Below are positions 21,222-27,511 of a stretch of DNA of 27,511 nt, in pieces; the stretch's first letter is position 1; each line of letters starts with the position of its first letter. The position numbers and the translations under genes were made by a program. Origin of the DNA: Reticulitermes lucifugus. Its lineage: Eukaryota > Arthropoda > Insecta > Blattodea > Rhinotermitidae. Under the pieces are notes generated by a model, which was not told the DNA's origin, did no database searches, and was given only the letters and a program-made list of their open reading frames with translations. Where the stretch lies: assembly GCA_026260175.1 (NCBI GenBank), contig JAKCWW010004746.1, positions 12,143 to 39,653 of the forward strand. Direction: 5' to 3'.

Positions 21222-21223
21222 TA

Positions 21224-21447
21224 AAACACTGCAGTTAAGCTGAAAAGAGATCCAGTTCACTCAAGCACCGCCGCTATTTTTCCCCTGTAGTAGGAACGGG
21301 TTCGAGCCTCGAATTTACAGATTTCAGCATTTTTCTAATACCTTCGTAATCATTATCGGGGTGAACGTGTAAAATAAGAAATAAAATTTGGGACCGAAAC
21401 CTTTCCCTAAATCTGATTCCTTCTTATCCTCAACATTAATATTGTTG
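21224..21447. other. Isolated B-box-like motif only
   Basis: GGGTTCGAGCCT at 21298-21309 matches a Pol III B box at most positions, but no A box is visible at the right distance; it may be a SINE relic. Confidence 0.2.
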
Positions 21448-21473
21448 ACAACAACAAAAACAACAACAACAAC
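21448..21473. repeat. (AAC)n microsatellite, interrupted
   Basis: About eight AAC units with one A-rich interruption. Confidence 0.8.
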
Positions 21474-21889
21474 GTAGATTAAACTCCTGGTTCATTCCCC
21501 TTTCAATCAGACAGCTCACCCATCTTCTACACTTGAGTTGACATCGATACAGCAACTTTCGTGTTTCTATTTTCACCTTTTATATCATTTTCAAAATGTT
21601 TTCTTTTCATACAATTTCCTTATTTCAGGTCTACTATAAACACCGGTCAACACCAGATCTTAATTAATTAATTATGTTTCTTGTCTCACACTACAAAACT
21701 AGGTAGAAAAAAATAAAAAAGCCTTTCTCCCCCCCCCCATTTTATAAGGTGGGCGTCATATTATTTCCTTAGTCTCACAGTACTTCGTGCCTCCATCCTA
21801 TAAATTTTAATGGTCTATGATCAGGATGCTTAAAGACTAATATTTTGTTTGCTTCTAGACTAACCAGCAATTGGAAAGTAAAGAGGAGG

Positions 21890-21967
21890 GTGCGTTTGTG
21901 CGTGCGTGTCCCTGTGTGTGTGTATATATGTATTTACGTAGGTACGTACGTATGTATTTGTGTGTTT
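21890..21967. repeat. TG/GTAC-rich simple-sequence patch
   Basis: Alternating purine-pyrimidine tract mixing TG, TGTA and GTAC units (GTGTGTGTGTATATATG, then ACGTAGGTACGTACGTATG). Such tracts tend to adopt Z-form and to mutate by slippage; no function is implied. Confidence 0.7.
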
Positions 21968-22778
21968 ACACAAGTCAAGTACCTTCAAGTACCGGCCCAC
22001 CTTAATATTTACAGCGTCTAAAAAAATTATTTTTTATATGCTCCATGACAATCGGTTTGAAGACTATAATCACTTTATAAAATTCAGAAGAGGGATTAAT
22101 TTCTAAAAAAACGTACATGTTGCTTGCCATCTCAAATATTGCTAGTGTTGCATCTGTGTTTGGTGGCTCCAGAATATATTTTCATGAATACACCTAAATA
22201 ACAGAAATGCTTCATTCACGTAATATACAGTAACAGCTTGTGTTGGCTGTCCACTTACATCGCTGAATAGAAACACCTTGAAAATTATTAAATTTAGATA
22301 AACATTTGCACCTGGACTTTAAACGTAACACAATGTCTAATCCCAGTCTCTCTCCCCAGTACTTGCTAAAATAAGTTAAATAATTTTTTTAAAATTATAC
22401 GTTATACTATAACTACATTCTACACAGTATCAGGCTATTGTATAAGACATTCTTCTTTTTAGTGTCATGCCCAATTTTTATATTCGGTTATAATTTATAA
22501 AGTTGAAAACATCAACACTTTACTAACAGACTTAACCCACGAGGCTTGTTTATAACAATGAAGAACTTTCCTTTCACAACCGAAGTACTGCAAAACAATT
22601 TTAATATTTTAATATAAAATACATTTATAATGTTTTAATATTCTAATATACAATCTTGATTTTCACCTACTTTCGGCATATACAATTCCGATTTTTGTAA
22701 ACCTGAGATATCAGATATCTAAAAAAAAAAAGGATCACTCTAATGCGTTGTGTTTAAATTACCTTCACATATTTTTTA
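21968..22778. other. No recognised gene or repeat
   Basis: AT-rich sequence with no assignable feature. Confidence 0.5.
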
Positions 22779-22827
22779 ATTGCCTGATGATGGCTTTTCA
22801 CAAAAGCTGAAACAAGTATCAAGCAAT
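22779..22827 (+). ncRNA. Hammerhead-ribozyme-like motif
   Basis: In order: ATTGC (22779-22783), CTGATGA (22784-22790), a seven-pair hairpin GGCTTTT-CAC-AAAAGCT (22792-22808, outer pair G-U), GAAAC (22809-22813), ten bases, and GCAAT (22823-22827), which is the exact complement of the first five bases. This is the arrangement of a type I hammerhead: stem I, CUGANGA, stem II, GAAA, a short stem III region and the closing strand of stem I. The cleavage triplet expected just before GCAAT is not a good NUH (the bases there are CAA), and stem III does not form, so self-cleavage is doubtful. Similar motifs are known from Penelope-like elements. Chance or a different repeat hairpin remain possible. 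Confidence 0.4.
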
Positions 22828-23084
22828 AAACCGATGTAAATTTAGTCCTGATTTACGGTCTGTACTTCCTTTCCAGTATTACGTACTTTTTATTCCTGGC
22901 TGATTTACTGCTATTCCTATACCTGCGTTTAGCCAAAAGGGTACCGAATTTTGCATACGTAGCAAGCACGGAAATGGGTAGGATGTACATAAGAGTGGCC
23001 GTAGACTAATTTGAAGTAATAACCTGACACTTTGCTAGGGGAACGAAGACAAAGAAAGAGCATGCCAGACATCGGTTAGGGTAA

Positions 23085-23160
23085 CCTGTCTTCGGAGAGG
23101 GATTTGAATCCGAGCCCGCCGGATTACAAAGCAGAGTGTTGTCCACTCGACCTCAATGTT
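23085..23160 (-). mobile_element. tRNA-derived SINE head
   Basis: The minus strand has AGGTCGAGTGGAC (A-box-like, within 23154-23131) and GGATTCAAATCC (B-box-like, about 23111-23099) at tRNA spacing, with CTCTGCTTTGTAATCCGG between them where an anticodon arm would be. The anticodon stem does not pair well, so it is a tRNA-derived SINE or tRNA relic and not a working tRNA gene. The body should run towards about 22975. It ends about 40 bp short of the minisatellite. Confidence 0.5.
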
Positions 23161-23197
23161 CTAGTCCTGCTCATTTACACAGAAACACCGCAAATGA

Positions 23198-23540
23198 AAA
23201 CAAGGTACTTGTGTGCTCTGTGCAGAAACAAGGTACTTGTGTGCTCTGTGCAGAAACAAGGTACTTTTGTGCTCTGTGCAGAAACAAGGCACTTGTGTGC
23301 TCTGTGCAGAAACAAGGCACTTGTGTGCTCTGTGCAGAAACAAGGGACTTGTGTGCTCTGTGCAGAAACAAGGCACTTGTGTGCTCTGTGCAGAAACAAG
23401 GTACTTGTGTGCTCTGTGCAGAAACAAGGTACTTGTGTGCTCTGTGCAGAAACAAGGTACTTGCGTGCTCTGTGCAGAAACAAGGTACTTGTGTGCTCTG
23501 TGCAAAAACAAGGTACTTGTGTGCTCTGTGCAGAAACAAG
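23198..23540 (+). repeat. 28-bp minisatellite, 12.25 units
   Basis: Twelve complete 28-base units (consensus begins AAACAAGGTACTTG and ends TGCTCTGTGCAG), followed by seven bases of a thirteenth. Variants are few: base 9 is C in units 4, 5 and 7 and G in unit 6; unit 3 has TTTT; unit 10 has TTGCG; unit 11 ends CAA. As 28 is not a multiple of three, each frame passes through all three phases in 84 bp. No phase on either strand contains a stop, so all six frames stay open for up to 156 codons. The Cys-rich frames (LCALCRNK...) are therefore consequences of the repeat, not evidence of a gene. The array ends sharply in AT-rich single-copy-looking DNA. Confidence 0.95.
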
Positions 23541-24521
23541 AAATATTAAGCATTTCAATTACGTTGCGGCTTGAATTCCAAATACAGCACAGGACTGCAG
23601 GGTTTTAAATTTTAATACCCTTAAATATATTCACACCCGTACGGTGCACCGAGACCAGCAGAATATAAAGAAAGAAAGGTCCGTAGATTGTACCAAGGCC
23701 GTCATTGAAAGTTTAACTTGAGAAATAATTCAGTGAAGATTACTAAGTAATGGCTGCCTTTAATTACACAAAAGTAGAAGAAGTGTTGGGAAAAGGACCT
23801 GGTGTTTCTTAAAACAAAATGCAATTGTGTAATTAAATACTAATATTATTATTTTGTTATAAATAAATATCCCCCTAAAAACTCCTGCTTGGTATATAAC
23901 TCGTTATGCTCACACAGCAGTTAGTGCAGTACAAGAAACACCGACCTATTCTTAGCGTCATTAAATTCATGTTAAGGAAACCAAAGAACTTGACATCACA
24001 CACCTCCTCTATCACATACCTACCTCCATGACGCTGTATGGTAATAGCTTTATGAATAATAATATTCTCTAGCACAGCTTTGTACATAGTACAGGCCTCA
24101 TGTGGTATCCTAGCAACCACTGGACGACAGGAAAAAAACTATGGACACAGAAGGTTATGATGTAAAACTAACAGATGAAGATAAATAGAATAGTAAAGCA
24201 GTGGGCAGGACATAAACCGCTGGAACGTAGGTAACCTGGACACCCGCATGCAAACACAGACACCATTTATACCTAGGGGATTTAGAAACACGAAGTTATG
24301 TCTAACTGTTCTCTAAGGTTTTTGTGACCTTATATATGTATATTATGATAGGAATTGTTCATTGTCTGAGGCACATTTCCTACACAGGGCACTGAGACAG
24401 ATTATTCCTATTTTAATATGATTGGATGACATTATTACGACAGATTTTAAATTTAATATATATATATGAATAGTCAAATCTGTTCAAGTAATACAGCATA
24501 TAAATATGTAAATATATACAT
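23541..24521. other. No recognised gene or repeat
   Basis: AT-rich sequence; an 81-codon minus-strand frame at 23875-24120 has no recognisable domain. Confidence 0.5.
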
Positions 24522-24536
24522 TAATAATAATAATAA
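24522..24536. repeat. Short (TAA)n microsatellite
   Basis: Five TAA units, the third TAA tract in the window; unlike the first it has no retrotransposon attached. Confidence 0.8.
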
Positions 24537-24624
24537 GTAAATTAATATACGCATGTCACAAATATGGCAAAGTATCACCTGAAGCCTGGATCAGATAACG
24601 GCATCCTGGCCGCTAGCAGTTATA

Positions 24625-24634
24625 CTTCAGACAA
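24625..24634. repeat. Target-site duplication, left
   Basis: CTTCAGACAA, identical to 24921-24930. Confidence 0.85.
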
Positions 24635-24920
24635 TAGGTAAAGCAATCCCATTACAGGCCTGGACACACCCTCAGGGTTCCAGGAGGTTGAGGTTCCCAG
24701 ATTTCTAGACAGTAGGCACATGAAAGTGGCAAGGTTGTCAGCCCTAAGCACCGGCCGCCTTTACCCCCAGGAAATATTCCCGGTACTCATTTCCGTTAGA
24801 GGCTGAGTCGATCCCAGGGCCATAGTGCGACTGAAAGTTTTATGACACCATCGGGAATTGAACCCACGACCTTCCGGCTTATAGCGCAGTGCCTCAACCA
24901 ACTGCGCCACCGCGTACCCC
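24635..24920 (-). mobile_element. Full-length tRNA-derived SINE with intact Pol III promoter
   Basis: The minus strand starts GGGGGTACGCGGTGGCGCAG. It contains a perfect A box (TGGCGCAGTTGG, near 24909-24898) and a perfect B box (GGTTCAATTCC, near 24866-24856), then a body of about 200 bp ending in a region that reads TAGGTAAAGC on the plus strand. Exact 10-bp direct repeats flank it. The head has a different sequence from the GRDSSVGIAT-type and Ser/Leu-type families, so this is a separate SINE family. It depends on a LINE for mobility; no partner LINE is visible here. Confidence 0.9.
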
Positions 24921-24930
24921 CTTCAGACAA
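24921..24930. repeat. Target-site duplication, right
   Basis: CTTCAGACAA, exact copy of 24625-24634. Confidence 0.85.
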
Positions 24931-26605
24931 CATCTTTGTCTAATACAATATTGCTATAGGAGTTGCTTTCAATATACGTGTATCATAGCTTATGGCGATA
25001 ACTGCTATAAAAATGATGATGATGGTAACATTGACAGAGATGATTAGTTTCAGTACAATTGTTTTATGACGCAGCATGCGTGGAAGTGGTAGTGCACCTC
25101 ATATGAGAAATCATAGATTTGGATTGTGCATGATGATGTACGAGGATCTAGGATCAACAACAAAATAAAGATGCCCAGTCTTTTATTCTTCTGTCAATAT
25201 AGTAACTGATACAGCTGAGTGCGGTCTTGCTACGCCAATATAATTGTCGTTAGAAACGTCCTTTTCTGTAGCCCAGAGCTATAAACCTGTCGTATGAACC
25301 GCATAATGGGTTTACAAATTAAAATTTTAACCTTAAAATATTTGACACAGAAAATCGATTAGCGTAATGTGATATTACTTCGAAGTACACCACAAATAAT
25401 GACTTCGCAGCACTCGTCATATGCGGCTGTACTGACAGAACACAAAACCTGATTGCATTCATATGTCTGCAGTCAGTGGCGCAAGTCGTGATACCCTAAC
25501 ACAATAGAGAAGCATGAACCGAGCGAAATTATTTCCAAGAACAGTTTATTAACAAACCGACAAAAAGAGATTATCCTTCTATAAGCAATGCAAAACACGA
25601 GATTACGTGCAAGGAATCATGCATACGGAAAGTACTGTTTCGCAACTGTTCACATTTACGTGTTATTATTCAAAACACAGAGATGTTTGCAAATTTGTTT
25701 TGGTATCATAATAGGACTTGCAACAGAGTATCCTTATGAACAAAATTAACCGTCCACACACACACGTGGTAAAGAATTTTGGATTATATTTCGGGGCTAC
25801 AATGCCAATTTCAAAAATAAAATTAAAACGCCAGAACAAAAAATACAGCAAACAAAAACGAAGGTAAACGGAATAATGAAAGAAAAGATAAAATACAGAA
25901 AGAAAAAGAAAGAATTTAGGTAGCCAAAACGTGTTTTTTCCTCAAAATCCTTCATCCTTCTTCAAATCCCTAAGCAATTACGTGCCATGTGCCCAAGAGG
26001 CCTCGTAAGTAGAAATTCTTTGGAATTCAAAATGCTGGTTTGAAGGCCTGGATAAGGTTTAGGAAATCGAAAAGTGTTTGACCTTTATATAGGTCTAATT
26101 CTTATTTTGTTTCTCTTCAAAATGAATCAATGACCTCTAAAACACTCGAAATAAGAGTTCGAAAATACGCCCATATAAGACTATATAAAGCGTAATGTAA
26201 GTGCTGGTGTTATTAGAGGCAGGAATCCCAAAAACTGTTTTATGTAAGATACATATTATTTTATGTATATATTTTATGTATTTCAATAGACAGATGGGCA
26301 AATATATAAAGTTTCTTATGATGCGTTCTTTGCGAGACTTACTTAAATGTATAAAAGGGTTATTAAAACTACTCGTTTATACAAATATATTTATTTCAAC
26401 CCAATAAGCACTAGGCGAATTTTGATTAATGCTTTTTTAGAAGTCCATAGGAAAATTATAGGTCAGTTTGATTTTAATAGAAATTGGCATTTTAAGATAA
26501 GGGAGCAGTATGCAAAGAACTCATCTCTAAAGTCTGTGAACTCCCATCGGAATGCAAGGACACAAACTTGTATTTCTGATTACTGTTGGCCTCTTAACCT
26601 GTAAA
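24931..26605. other. No recognised gene or repeat
   Basis: AT-rich, with a purine-rich tract (about 25855-25920, AAAGAAAAAGAAAG type). Open frames of up to 85 codons, the longest at 26347-26604 (+), show no domain I recognise. Confidence 0.5.
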
Positions 26606-26680
26606 GCATGGTTCTCAAACTGTGGTACACGTACCACTGGTATGTCAACCATGTTTTACTGGTACGCGATTTGAAAAATC
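26606..26680. mobile_element. hAT-like transposon terminus
   Basis: CATGGTTCTCAAACTGTGG at 26607-26625 has the form of hAT-superfamily ends (a short purine/pyrimidine start followed by GGTTCTCAA). Directly inside lies the inverted pair GTGGTAC (26622-26628) and GTACCAC (26631-26637), typical of subterminal repeats in these elements, and CTGGTACGCG follows. I could not find the opposite terminus or an 8-bp duplication, so only one end is called. Confidence 0.45.
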
Positions 26681-27088
26681 GAAATATAAAACAGGATAAG
26701 AATTCAAAAAATGCATAAGGCACAGGCCAACATGTATTTAGTACTACGTAGCACAGCTGACAGCATTATAAAACCCATCCCCTCTGTCAGCCAGTCTTCC
26801 CAATTTCAGCTATTGTACTTAGATACAAAAAAATTGGTGATAATTTAAAATTTTTAAATTTCATTCAGTGGAATGCCAGGAAAAGAGTTTGAAGATAGCT
26901 GCTCTAAAAGATGAACATAAAATGAGTAAGAAGCGGGTAGGCATTGTCTAGCTCTAAGAAGAATGGATGAAGCACAGACTGTGAAGGCCCCAGCTCAATG
27001 AAGTAACTCATGCAGTTACGTGAAAGATAAATAATGTAGGCAACGTACGTGCAACTTAATATTGTGGCGAGTTCGTTTAACCAATGTT

Positions 27089-27250
27089 GCTATGGAAATG
27101 CACAAAGCCTTTTCCTTGTTCTGCTGACTTACATATGTCGCCTTCAACAATGTAATAAATAATGAAAACGCTGCCATGGAAGCACAACAACGCGCTCTAT
27201 TGTTGCGCTACATATGTCGCCGCCAATAATATAAAAAATATATAAGCCTT
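27089..27250. repeat. Imperfect tandem duplication, about 80 bp per unit
   Basis: Two successive units share ATGGAA at the start, a TTGTT/TGC block, and TACATATGTCGCC at 27130-27142 and 27209-27221 (79 bases apart), followed by CAACAATGTAATAAA versus CAATAATATAAAAAA. Indels change the offset from 79 to 84 along the unit. Confidence 0.55.
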
Positions 27251-27259
27251 AATGTATAA

Positions 27260-27395
27260 TGCCCGATATTTGTATCCAATTTTAACGAAATCTGGAGTTT
27301 CTCTACAGGTTTTCCTAAAAGTCACGAACATCGAATTTCACGAAAATCCTTTCAGTGGGAGCAGCGCTGATACTTGCACTCGGACGGACAGACAT
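27260..27395. repeat. Probable dispersed repeat related in style to the 142-bp units
   Basis: CCGATATTTG, AACGAAATCTGG, CATCGAATTTCACGAAAATC and CGGACGGACAGAC resemble the blocks and their order in the array at 4060-4445. The similarity is loose and I cannot set exact borders. Confidence 0.3.
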
Positions 27396-27454
27396 GATGA
27401 AACAAACACCGGCTTTTCGCTATTTAAACAAAAGCGCCTAGAAAGGACACCTCC

Positions 27455-27492
27455 ACTCATTCCCGACCCCGGTACTAGATGGAAGGGCGTGG
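27455..27492 (-). mobile_element. SINE fragment (GRDSSVGIAT-type family)
   Basis: ACTCATTCCCGACCCCGG, then TACTAGATGGAAGGGCGTGG, aligns without gaps to 7887-7924 of the truncated copy. The match stops at the CA repeat. Confidence 0.55.
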
Positions 27493-27493
27493 C

Positions 27494-27511
27494 CACACAC
27501 ACACACACACA
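27494..27511. repeat. (CA)n microsatellite, continues past the window
   Basis: At least nine CA units directly abut the SINE fragment and run off the end of the window. Confidence 0.9.

Noticed and set aside
23198-23540. Possible CRISPR array because of regularly repeated 28-base units
   Set aside because: The units are directly contiguous with no unique spacers, and the setting is an insect genome; it is a minisatellite.
23104-23608. Cys-rich open frames of up to 156 codons on both strands
   Set aside because: They are translations of the 28-bp minisatellite, are open equally in all six frames, and have no supporting gene structure.
24850-24915. tRNA gene
   Set aside because: A and B boxes are intact, but the sequence continues into a SINE body with a target-site duplication on both sides; it is the SINE head.
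25750-25768. CA-rich palindrome near 25755
   Set aside because: Very short CA tract ending in CACGTGG; expected by chance and without further context.

Overview
The window looks like repeat-rich, AT-rich nuclear DNA from an insect. It carries tRNA-derived SINEs with target-site duplications, a decayed non-LTR retrotransposon tail, terminal-inverted-repeat (TIR) DNA transposon remnants, many microsatellites and a minisatellite, and one run of 171 N. The SINE whose antisense translation begins GRDSSVGIAT, the FVVDKVAL-type SINE and the retrotransposon fragment resemble repeats I know from cockroach, termite and related insect genomes. That makes a blattodean or other polyneopteran plausible, but this is recognition from memory, not a search result. 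I see no bacterial gene organisation, no operon and no intact host protein-coding gene. Every open frame is under 160 codons and none matches a cellular protein family I recognise, so the window is most likely intergenic or intronic.

Layout. 1-157 is the 3' end of a tRNA-derived SINE; a full-length reverse copy with a 12-bp target-site duplication sits at 14613-14892. 310-1006 is the 5'-truncated, frameshifted 3' end of a non-LTR retrotransposon with a restriction-like endonuclease motif, bracketed by TAA microsatellites. 1144-1456 holds two related repeats that share a hammerhead-ribozyme-like motif, one inside a near-perfect inverted repeat; a better-formed copy of the motif is at 22779-22827. 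2809-2873 and about 3660-3790 are tRNA-like SINE traces around a GC/CpG-rich block at about 3060-3610. 4060-4445 is a decayed tandem array with an exact 142-bp period. The most frequent SINE family has copies at 5987-6272, 7815-7989, 8806-9090, 12808-13100 (containing the assembly gap) and 27455-27492.

The second half holds an FVVDKVAL-type SINE (13905-14095, with a second fragment at 16275-16340), a 543-bp TIR element with a TA duplication (20679-21221), a tRNA-like SINE head (23085-23160) next to a 28-bp minisatellite (23198-23540), a full-length SINE with intact Pol III A and B boxes and a 10-bp duplication (24635-24920), a hAT-like transposon end (from 26606), an imperfect 80-bp tandem duplication (27089-27250) and a terminal CA repeat.

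There is no gene network to describe. The functional story is successive retroposition by LINE-dependent SINEs, cut-and-paste transposon remnants and local tandem amplification. The most notable items are the TAA-bracketed retrotransposon, the hammerhead-like motifs, the minisatellite that is open in all six frames, and the long-TIR element.
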